A stretch of 8,776 nucleotides of DNA from Gammaproteobacteria bacterium (GTDB taxonomy: Bacteria > Pseudomonadota > Gammaproteobacteria > Pseudomonadales > Azotimanducaceae): positions 1 through 8,776 of the forward strand of contig JAUIKX010000141.1 of assembly GCA_030430515.1 (NCBI GenBank). Direction: 5' to 3'. Position 1 is the stretch's first letter; the number at the start of each line of letters is the position of its first letter. Positions 1-5,910 of the stretch are shown here, piece after piece. The notes below the pieces were generated by a model. That model was not told the DNA's origin and made no database searches. It saw only the letters and a list, made by a program, of their open reading frames with translations. A program made the position numbers and the translations under genes.

Positions 1-1
1 T

Positions 2-427
2 GGCTCCGCCGGTGTGCTGCTGGCTTCGCCGGCGTATGCAAAAGCTCAGGGCTGGAAGCCCAGAGCGCGCATTCGCGCCATGGCCAATGCAGCCGGCAGC
101 CCTGAGCTGATGCTGAACGAGCCGGTACCGGCGGCGAAGAAAGTGTTGAAAAAAGCTGGCATGACGCTGAGCGACATCGATCTGTTTGAGATCAATGAGG
201 CGTTTGCTGTCGTGGCATTCAAGTTCATGCGCGATCTCGGTATCGACCCCGAGAAGTGCAACGTCAACGGCGGTGCTATCGCGTTGGGCCATCCCATCGC
301 CGCAACCGGTTCCGTGCTCATCGGCACGGTGCTCGATGAGCTCGAACGCCGCGATCAGGCCACGGGGCTGGTGACCATGTGTGCAGCAGGCGGTATGGCG
401 CCGGCGATCATCATTGAGCGGATCTGA
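2..427 (+). CDS. Thiolase (acetyl-CoA C-acyltransferase family), C-terminal part
   Basis: This is the last 141 residues of a thiolase, open at the left edge of the window; the true start and the nucleophilic N-terminal cysteine lie outside. Thiolases cleave 3-ketoacyl-CoA with CoA, or condense two acyl-CoAs, in the cytoplasm. The visible part carries three family signatures: NEAFA at about residues 65-69, the GGAIALGHP block whose histidine (about residue 97) activates the nucleophile, and the C-terminal CAAGGMAPA block whose cysteine (about residue 127) is the second catalytic cysteine. GHPIAATG has alanine where many thiolases have glycine, which is tolerated in the family. The reading ends in TGA at 425-427, ten bases before the convergent kinase gene. 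A role in fatty-acid or similar beta-oxidation is inferred from the family and from the dehydrogenase and acyl-CoA synthetase nearby. Chain-length preference cannot be read from this fragment. Confidence 0.93.
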   Translation, partial: GSAGVLLASPAYAKAQGWKPRARIRAMANAAGSPELMLNEPVPAAKKVLKKAGMTLSDIDLFEINEAFAVVAFKFMRDLGIDPEKCNVNGGAIALGHPIAATGSVLIGTVLDELERRDQATGLVTMCAAGGMAPAIIIERI

Positions 428-437
428 AACTGAGAGT

Positions 438-1580
438 TCAGGCGGCTGAAGCCACCGGCAGCAAAACGGTCACAGTCGTTCCGACTTCAAGGTTCGATGC
501 GATCGTGATGCTGCCGTTGGCGTTTTCGACAATAGCCCGGCAGATACCGAGACCCAACCCCGATCGGTTGGAAGAGTAGCGGTCGTAAAACAGCTTCGGC
601 AGCTCGCTGTCTGGAATGCCAGAGCCGCTATCGGCAATCTCAATCGTCACCCGGTTACCTCGCGTCAGAGCCCGGACGGTGATGGCGCCTTCCCTGGCCA
701 TTGCCTGGCTGGCGTTTCTGACCAGGTTGTCGATGACTCTGAACAGTTCGCTGTTGCTCAGAGTCAACTCCGGTATGTCTTCGACTTCGAGTTCGAGACG
801 GGTGGCGCTGCCGAGCAAGGCGGCTTGAGCCGCGTTGCGGATGGTCCTGGCGTCGGCTGGATTGAACGGCGTGCCGGCAACGCCGCGGAGTTCTGCCACC
901 AGGCTGGATGCGTTGTCGATGGCGTCCCCCGCAAGCTCAGCAAGCTCTGGATCTGCCGACACGCCGCTGGTGTTGCTGATGATGGTCAGCGCGTTGTTGA
1001 GGTCATGGCCGATGCTCCGGGCTTCCCGCAGACGGCTGGTGGCATCCATGAGCTCCTGGGCGGACTGCTCTGCACGCCGGGCAAGCTCCACCCGTTCCAT
1101 ATGCACGCCGAGCGTCGAGGCGATCGACTTGAGCATGCTGATTTCTTCGTCGGTCCACGAGCGGCGGAGGGCGCAGTCGTCGATGCCCAGCAGTCCCCAG
1201 AAGCGATCGCCATGCAGGATGGGGGCGCACAGCATGCTTTCGATGTCCTGCGGTCCCAGATGATCGACTTCGGGGGGAGACATGGTGTCGCGGCTGACCA
1301 CGAAAGCCCGTCCGCTATGCAGCGTATCCATCGCCCGCTGCATACCGATATCCGCGATCACGCGGTTCTGCAGCTGATCGATCTGCGGTACTGTGCCATC
1401 GCGGCACCATTCGTTGCTCTGACTGACCGCCTGCTTACCGTTGCACAGGTGTTCGGCGAAGATGTAGGCGCGGTGCACCGAGAAACCATCGCCGACAATG
1501 GCGAGCACGTCATCGATGCTGCCAGTGTCGGCGATGGTCATCGTCGCATCGGCGACGACGTTACTCAGCTGGGACACCAC
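438..1580 (-). CDS. Soluble GAF-domain sensor histidine kinase
   Basis: A 380-residue histidine kinase without signal peptide or membrane segments, so it probably senses a cytoplasmic cue. Residues about 18-165 form a GAF sensor domain (note APILHGDRFWGLLGIDD near 119-135). A short helical linker (about 165-185) leads to an H-box SIGHDLNN with phospho-accepting His192, the HDLNN type seen in NtrB-like and hybrid kinases. The ATPase domain has an N-box (NLVRNASQA, 285-293), G1 box DSGSGIP (317-323) and G2 box GLGLG (341-345). There is no receiver domain, and no response regulator is in the window, so its partner is unknown. It lies 27 bases downstream of the dehydrogenase gene on the same strand and is probably co-transcribed with it. 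The start is uncertain: two GTG codons are adjacent (1578-1580 and 1575-1577), and the strong Shine-Dalgarno at 1582-1588 leaves only 1 base before the first but 4 before the second, so translation may begin at 1577. The ligand of the GAF domain cannot be predicted. Confidence 0.92.
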   Translation of the reverse strand: MVSQLSNVVADATMTIADTGSIDDVLAIVGDGFSVHRAYIFAEHLCNGKQAVSQSNEWCRDGTVPQIDQLQNRVIADIGMQRAMDTLHSGRAFVVSRDTMSPPEVDHLGPQDIESMLCAPILHGDRFWGLLGIDDCALRRSWTDEEISMLKSIASTLGVHMERVELARRAEQSAQELMDATSRLREARSIGHDLNNALTIISNTSGVSADPELAELAGDAIDNASSLVAELRGVAGTPFNPADARTIRNAAQAALLGSATRLELEVEDIPELTLSNSELFRVIDNLVRNASQAMAREGAITVRALTRGNRVTIEIADSGSGIPDSELPKLFYDRYSSNRSGLGLGICRAIVENANGSITIASNLEVGTTVTVLLPVASAA

Positions 1581-1593
1581 GCCTCCTCACGCT

Positions 1594-1605
1594 GCCCCTT
1601 GGGGC
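1594..1605. repeat. Short inverted repeat between dehydrogenase stop and kinase RBS
   Basis: GCCCC-TT-GGGGC, five-base G+C-only arms around a two-base centre, sits just after the dehydrogenase stop codon and six bases before the kinase ribosome-binding site on the minus-strand transcript. It could form a small hairpin that damps kinase translation relative to the dehydrogenase. There is no following U-run, so it is not an intrinsic terminator. A chance repeat is also possible. Confidence 0.3.
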
Positions 1606-1607
1606 TC

Positions 1608-2375
1608 TTAGCGTGGTGCGAACCGCTGACCGCCGTCTACACGGATCGTGGAACCGTTCATCATGGCGCACTCGAATATGGCGATGGCCATGGTGGCGAA
1701 CTCATGGGGCTGGCCCATCCGCTTGGGGAACGCGGCGTCTTTGGTGAGCTGCAGCGCGCCTTCATCTGGAATACCCGCGGTGAGGCCTGTGTCGAACAGG
1801 CTCGGAGCAATGGTCATCACGCGAACGCCGATGGTGCCGAGGTCCCGGGCCATGGTCAGCGTCATGGCGGCGATCGCTCCCTTGGCGGCGGTGTAGGACA
1901 CCTGGCCGATCTGGCCTTCGAACGCCGCGATTGAGGCAGTGTTGATCATCACGCCGCGCTCACCATCGGCGTTCGGCTCATTTTTCGCCATGTGTGCTGC
2001 CGCCAGGCGGTTGATGTTGAACGAGCCGATCAGGTTCAGGTCGATCACTTTGCGGAACGTATCCAGCGGATGCGGTGTGCCGTCGCGCTGAATGGTGCGC
2101 ATGGCGGCACCGCCACCTGCCGTGTTGACGACGAAATGAAGGCCGCCGAGGTCAGCTACAGCTGCGTCGATGACCGCTTCGATGCCTTCGAAGTCCATGA
2201 CGTTGCAGGGGTGGAAAGAGCCGCCGAGTTCCTTGGCGACTTCTGCGCCGTTGGAGGATTCCAGATCGAGTATGGCGACCTTGCCGCCTTTCGCCGCAAA
2301 TTTCTCTGCGGTAGCCCGGCACATACCGGAAGCGCCGCCCACGAAGATTGCGCAAGAGTTGCTGTTGATTTCCAA
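1608..2375 (-). CDS. Short-chain dehydrogenase, 3-hydroxyacyl-CoA dehydrogenase type II (HSD10-like)
   Basis: A 255-residue classical SDR, the normal length. It most resembles the HSD10 / type II 3-hydroxyacyl-CoA dehydrogenases, judged by the segment AAFEGQIGQVSYTAAKG (150-166) and by RDLGTIGVRVMTIAPSLF (177-194), which are characteristic of that subgroup. The catalytic tetrad is present: Asn114, Ser148, Tyr161 and Lys165. Asp37 at the end of the second strand predicts NAD(H) rather than NADP(H). The expected reaction is oxidation of 3-hydroxyacyl-CoA (or a secondary alcohol such as a steroid hydroxyl) to the ketone. One oddity is the cofactor loop, GGASGMC (13-19), where the third glycine of TGxxxGxG is cysteine. 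The start is a TTG at 2373-2375, chosen because a GAGGAG Shine-Dalgarno lies six bases upstream and the protein then begins at the usual distance from the Rossmann motif. It is the first gene of a minus-strand pair with the kinase and is divergent from xsc. A beta-oxidation role with the nearby thiolase is inferred. Confidence 0.9.
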   Translation of the reverse strand: MEINSNSCAIFVGGASGMCRATAEKFAAKGGKVAILDLESSNGAEVAKELGGSFHPCNVMDFEGIEAVIDAAVADLGGLHFVVNTAGGGAAMRTIQRDGTPHPLDTFRKVIDLNLIGSFNINRLAAAHMAKNEPNADGERGVMINTASIAAFEGQIGQVSYTAAKGAIAAMTLTMARDLGTIGVRVMTIAPSLFDTGLTAGIPDEGALQLTKDAAFPKRMGQPHEFATMAIAIFECAMMNGSTIRVDGGQRFAPR

Positions 2376-2381
2376 GATAGT

Positions 2382-2387
2382 CTCCTC
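2382..2387 (-). promoter_or_regulatory. Ribosome-binding site fixing a TTG start
   Basis: On the minus strand this reads GAGGAG, followed by six bases and then TTG at 2375-2373. No ATG or GTG in a suitable position competes, so this site decides the unusual TTG start of the short-chain dehydrogenase. Confidence 0.7.
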
Positions 2388-2417
2388 AGTCTCAGTTCGA
2401 ATCGTTGGTAGCCGGTC

Positions 2418-2448
2418 ATTGTAAACACAAGCATCGGATGAGCGTGAA
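2418..2448 (-). promoter_or_regulatory. Candidate sigma70-type promoter for the dehydrogenase-kinase unit
   Basis: Within the divergent region between the dehydrogenase and xsc (2376-2509), the minus strand carries TACAAT (2423-2418), five of six matches to the -10 consensus. TTCACG (2448-2443), four of six to the -35 consensus, lies 19 bases upstream. The spacer is longer than the preferred 17, so the -35 is weak. The leader to the TTG start would be about 35 bases. For xsc in the other direction I see only a poor -10-like TATCCT at 2467-2472 and no convincing -35. The region holds no clear operator palindrome. Confidence 0.3.
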
Positions 2449-2509
2449 TCGGCGCGCGGCTGCCGGTATCCTCCGCAGGGTTCAAGTTCTCAGAGTAAGG
2501 TTCAGACCC

Positions 2510-4279
2510 ATGCAAATGACCACCGAAGAAGCGTTCGTCAAAGTGCTGCAGAGGCACGGTATCGATCATGCGTTCGGCATCATCGGCTCCGCTTTCATGC
2601 CGATTTCCGATCTGTTCCCTCGCGCCGGGATCACCTTCTGGGACTGTGCGCACGAGGGCTCGGGCGGCATGATGGCCGACGGGTTCACCCGTGCTTCCGG
2701 GCGGATGAGCATGATGATTGCCCAGAACGGGCCCGGCATTACCAATTTCGTTACGGCGGTGAAAACCGCGTACTGGAACCACACGCCGCTGCTGGTGGTC
2801 ACACCGCAGGCCGCAAATGGTTCCATCGGCCAGGGCGGCTTCCAGGAAGTCGAGCAGATGCGGCTGTTTGCCGACATGGTGGCCTACCAGGAAGAGGTAC
2901 GCACGCCGGCCCGTATTGCGGAAGTGCTCAATCGGGTCATCACCCAGGCGAAACGTCACTCGGCGCCGGCGCAGATCAACGTGCCGCGGGATCTGTTCAC
3001 CCAGGTGATCGATATTGCCCTGCCGGAGATGGTCGAGTTCGAGACACCAGGCGGCGGTGCAGAAGCTTTGAACCGGGCTGCTGAGCTCCTCGCGGGCGCC
3101 CGCTTTCCGGTGCTGCTCAACGGGGCCGGCGTTGTGCTCAGCGATGGCATTCCGGCTACCATGGCGCTGGCAGAGCGCCTGGATGCGCCAGTGTGCTGCG
3201 GCTATCAGCACAACGACGCGTTCCCGGGTTCCCACCCGTTGTTCGCTGGTCCGCTGGGGTACAACGGCTCCAAGGCAGGAATGCAGTTGATCCAGCAGGC
3301 CGATGTGGTGCTTGCGCTGGGGACGCGCCTCAACCCCTTCTCGACCCTGCCGGGTTACGGCATCGATTACTGGCCGAAAGATGCAGCGATCATCCAGGTC
3401 GATATGAATCCATCCCGCATCGGACTCACCAAGCCGGTCAGCGTCGGCATCGCCGGCGATGCCCGCAAAGTGGCCGAATCCATCCTTCAGCGGCTGCCCG
3501 CTAACGCAGGCGATACGGGTCGGGAAGCGCGCAGGTCCGAAATCGCCCGTGCCAAAGGCAACTGGGAGCAGGAGCTGGCGGGTATGGAGCACGAAGAGGA
3601 TGATCCCGGCACGACCTGGAACGAACGTGCCCGTGCCGACAAGCCCGACTGGATGAGCCCTCGAATGGCCTGGCGTGCCATCCGCAGCGTGCTGCCGACA
3701 GATGCCATCATCAGCTCGGATATCGGCAACAACTGTGCGATCGGCAATGCGTATCCAACCTTCGAAGCGGGCCGCAAGTATCTGGCGCCGGGACTCTTCG
3801 GCCCCTGCGGTTACGGCCTGCCGGCGATCATCGGCGCCAAGATCGGTTGTCCGGAGACCCCTGTAGTGGGTTTCGCCGGCGATGGCGCCTTCGGAATCTC
3901 GGTCACCGAGCTGACCGCGATCGGTCGTGAGGAGTGGCCGGCGATCACGATGGTGGTCTTCCGCAACTACCAGTGGGGCGCCGAGAAACGCAACTCCACC
4001 CTCTGGTTCGACGACAACTTCGTTGGCACGGAACTCGATGAGCAGGTGAGCTATGCCGGTATCGCTCAAGCCTGTGGCCTTCAGGGTGTGCAGGCGAGAA
4101 CCATGGACGAACTCTCGCAGGTACTGACCAAAGCGCTGGACGACCAGATGCAGCATGGCAGGACGACACTCATCGAGGCGCTGATCAATCAGGAGCTGGG
4201 CGAGCCGTTCCGGCGCGATGCCATGAAGAAGCCGGTCGTGGTCGCGGGCATCAACCCCGAGGACATGCGTCGCCCATGA
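2510..4279 (+). CDS. xsc: Sulfoacetaldehyde acetyltransferase (thiamine-diphosphate enzyme)
   Basis: A 589-residue thiamine-diphosphate enzyme recognised as Xsc (EC 2.3.3.15), which converts sulfoacetaldehyde plus phosphate to acetyl phosphate and sulfite in the cytoplasm, the desulfonation step in taurine, isethionate and related sulfonate breakdown. The match to known Xsc is strong along the whole length as I recall the family: MTTEEAFVKVLQ at the N-terminus, AFGIIGSA (21-28), GQGGFQEVEQM (107-117), the block CCGYQHNDAFPGSH (229-242), NPFSTLPGYGIDYWPKDAAI (275-294), NNCAIGNAYP (407-416) and the end QELGEPFRRDAMKKPVVVAG (561-580). Glu49 in the AHE motif is the expected cofactor-activating glutamate; GDG (457-459) and Asn486 form the diphosphate/magnesium site. 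An upstream in-frame start at 2405 is rejected because family proteins begin at M-x-MTTEEAF and AAGG at 2497-2500 sits nine bases before the ATG at 2510. The last four bases overlap the next gene (ATGA), implying translational coupling. No pta, taurine enzyme, transporter or sulfite exporter adjoins it, which is unusual. Confidence 0.95.
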   Translation: MQMTTEEAFVKVLQRHGIDHAFGIIGSAFMPISDLFPRAGITFWDCAHEGSGGMMADGFTRASGRMSMMIAQNGPGITNFVTAVKTAYWNHTPLLVVTPQAANGSIGQGGFQEVEQMRLFADMVAYQEEVRTPARIAEVLNRVITQAKRHSAPAQINVPRDLFTQVIDIALPEMVEFETPGGGAEALNRAAELLAGARFPVLLNGAGVVLSDGIPATMALAERLDAPVCCGYQHNDAFPGSHPLFAGPLGYNGSKAGMQLIQQADVVLALGTRLNPFSTLPGYGIDYWPKDAAIIQVDMNPSRIGLTKPVSVGIAGDARKVAESILQRLPANAGDTGREARRSEIARAKGNWEQELAGMEHEEDDPGTTWNERARADKPDWMSPRMAWRAIRSVLPTDAIISSDIGNNCAIGNAYPTFEAGRKYLAPGLFGPCGYGLPAIIGAKIGCPETPVVGFAGDGAFGISVTELTAIGREEWPAITMVVFRNYQWGAEKRNSTLWFDDNFVGTELDEQVSYAGIAQACGLQGVQARTMDELSQVLTKALDDQMQHGRTTLIEALINQELGEPFRRDAMKKPVVVAGINPEDMRRP

Positions 4280-5898
4280 ATTTCGAGTTCTTCGGCAAAA
4301 CGGTTTCCGGCGGCTTCACCATCCCTTCGGGGATCGTCACCACGCAGACGCCGATCATGCAGTACTTCATGGACCGGGTGCCTGAGGTGGGCATTATCAC
4401 GACCAAGAGTATCGGCCCCGAGCCCCGACCGGGCTACCGGGAGCCGGTGCTCAGCCAGTATGCCAAAGGCTGTTTCGTCAACGCGGTGGGTCTAACCAAC
4501 CCGGGTGCTCGCGCCTCTGTAGAGCAGCTTGCCGCATTGAATGTGCCAGCCGACCGTTTTCTGCTGACCAGCATCTTCGCGGGCAGCGTTGAGGAATTTG
4601 TCGAGGTCGCGCGGCTTCTGGCGCCGGTGTCCGACGGCCTGGAGCTGAACCTGTCATGTCCGCACGCTAAAGGCTACGGCATGGCCATGGGCCAGGACCC
4701 GGATCTCGTCAGAGAGATCTGCGGCCGCATCCGTGACGCGGTGGATCTGCCGGTGATCGCCAAGCTGACACCCAACGCGCCGAACATCGGCGAAATCGCC
4801 CAGGCAGCGGTCAGCGGTGGTGCCGATGGCATCTGTGCGATCAATACTGTGGGCCCTGGTCTGCACACGGCATTTGGTTCGCCTGTGCTCAGCAATGGCC
4901 TCGGCGGTATGTCGGGCAAAGGCGTGCTGCCCATCGGGCTCAAGTGCGTTCAGGAAATTGCGCAGGCGGTGGACGTGCCCATCATCGGCTGTGGAGGGGT
5001 GAGTTCGGCTGCGGATGTGCGCGCCTATCGGCACGCCGGGGCTTCTGTCGTCGGTGTTGGCTCCGCGCTGGTCGGCATGACGACCGACGATATTGCCGAC
5101 TATTTTCAGACGCTATCGGCTGAACTCGAAGGTGAGGACGCCTCTGCCGAAAGCCTGGTTCGCTACGACGAAGATATGGCGTTCTATCCGGTAACGCTGG
5201 AGCGCACTGAGAAGGTCGCGGACGATATCGCCGTGCTGACCTTCGACCGGGACATTTCCATCTGTGCTGGCGAGTTCCTGTTTCTCTGGGTGCCGGGCCT
5301 TGGCGAGAAGCCGTTTTCGGCACTGGATGATGCGCCGTTCAAGCTCGCCGTCATCGATGTGGGGGAGTTTACCCACGCGTTGATGGATCTGCCGCCTGGA
5401 ACGCAGTGCTATGTGCGCGGCCCGCACGGGATCGCGGCAGCTCCGCCCGATGGGATGAAGATTGTTGCGGTAGCCGGGGGCACGGGGCTTGCGGCCGTGT
5501 ACCAGTTGGTGAGAGATGCCGGCGGCGGTGAGGTCTTCGTCGGCGCCCGTACTGCAGACCGGCTCTACTACGAGTCAGAGTGCGAGAGGTGTGCCAACGT
5601 GCATGTTGCGACCGACGATGGCAGCCGTGGGTTCCATGGGCTTGTCACCGAAGCGCTGGATACCTACCTGCAAGGGCTCGACGAGGCTGAGCGGGCGGAG
5701 CTGGTGTTCTACAACTGTGGGCCCGCACCGATGGTGAAAGCCGCGGAAGTAGTGCAGGGCCGGTACGTGTCCGGAGACAGAATATTCAGCGCCATCGACT
5801 ACCTCACCAAGTGCGGCGTTGGTATCTGCGGTGCATGTGCATCCCCGGATGGCCGACGACTTTGCGTCGACGGCCCGTTTCTGTCGGCTGGCACTTAG
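4276..5898 (+). CDS. PyrD-PyrK-like fusion: dihydroorotate dehydrogenase-family flavoprotein with FAD/[2Fe-2S] reductase domain
   Basis: A 540-residue soluble protein joining two domains normally made as separate subunits. Residues 1-280 match the class 1B dihydroorotate dehydrogenase fold (FMN): Lys44 in TTKSIGPEPRPGY, NAVGLTNPG (69-77), NLSCPH (125-130) with candidate catalytic Cys128, INTVGPG (189-195), and the FMN phosphate-binding segments GCGGVSSAADV (238-248) and GASVVGVGSAL (255-265). Residues about 304-540 match PyrK: flavin-binding EKPFSALDD (344-352), RGPHG (381-385), the nucleotide-binding AVAGGTGLA (398-406), CGPAPM (481-486) and a [2Fe-2S] site with Cys513, Cys518, Cys521 and Cys530 followed by VDGPFLSA. 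So electrons can pass between an FMN-site substrate and NAD(H) through FAD and the cluster within one chain. His130 replaces the asparagine of the usual SCPN motif that contacts orotate, and the gene is coupled to xsc by an ATGA overlap with no pyrimidine genes nearby. I therefore doubt it is the biosynthetic pyrD. Its substrate is unknown; a role in making or handling a sulfonate intermediate is inference from position only. Confidence 0.88.
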   Translation: MNFEFFGKTVSGGFTIPSGIVTTQTPIMQYFMDRVPEVGIITTKSIGPEPRPGYREPVLSQYAKGCFVNAVGLTNPGARASVEQLAALNVPADRFLLTSIFAGSVEEFVEVARLLAPVSDGLELNLSCPHAKGYGMAMGQDPDLVREICGRIRDAVDLPVIAKLTPNAPNIGEIAQAAVSGGADGICAINTVGPGLHTAFGSPVLSNGLGGMSGKGVLPIGLKCVQEIAQAVDVPIIGCGGVSSAADVRAYRHAGASVVGVGSALVGMTTDDIADYFQTLSAELEGEDASAESLVRYDEDMAFYPVTLERTEKVADDIAVLTFDRDISICAGEFLFLWVPGLGEKPFSALDDAPFKLAVIDVGEFTHALMDLPPGTQCYVRGPHGIAAAPPDGMKIVAVAGGTGLAAVYQLVRDAGGGEVFVGARTADRLYYESECERCANVHVATDDGSRGFHGLVTEALDTYLQGLDEAERAELVFYNCGPAPMVKAAEVVQGRYVSGDRIFSAIDYLTKCGVGICGACASPDGRRLCVDGPFLSAGT

Positions 5899-5910
5899 CG
5901 TCACAGGACA

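Noticed and set aside
441..456. Inverted repeat GGCGGCT/AGCCACC between the convergent thiolase and kinase genes as a terminator
   Set aside because: One mismatch (a G-U pair on the minus transcript), a two-base loop, no U-run on either strand, and it lies within the last codons of the kinase gene.
825..1934. A 369-residue plus-strand open frame
   Set aside because: It is antisense to the histidine kinase and the dehydrogenase, whose domain motifs are intact; its translation is low in complexity and resembles no family.
2385..2396. Tandem CTCAGT CTCAGT upstream of the dehydrogenase
   Set aside because: Only two short copies, one overlapping the Shine-Dalgarno; too little to call a regulatory repeat.
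2405..2509. N-terminal extension of xsc by 35 residues
   Set aside because: Xsc proteins begin close to MTTEEAF, the extension has no family similarity, and a Shine-Dalgarno-like AAGG is placed for the ATG at 2510.
2156..4156. A 666-residue open frame on the minus strand, antisense to xsc
   Set aside because: It runs opposite the unmistakable xsc gene and out of frame into the dehydrogenase gene. Its translation is rich in Arg, His and Gly with no recognisable motif, as expected for a shadow frame in G+C-rich DNA.
2510..4279. Acetolactate synthase large subunit
   Set aside because: The fold and thiamine motifs are shared, but the blocks CCGYQHNDAFPGSH, NPFSTLPGYGIDYWPKDAAI and the C-terminal QELGEPFRRDAMKKPVVVAG are those of Xsc.
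4276..5898. Ordinary biosynthetic dihydroorotate dehydrogenase (pyrD)
   Set aside because: The fusion architecture, the SCPH motif, coupling to xsc and lack of pyrimidine genes nearby argue against it; not excluded without an assay.
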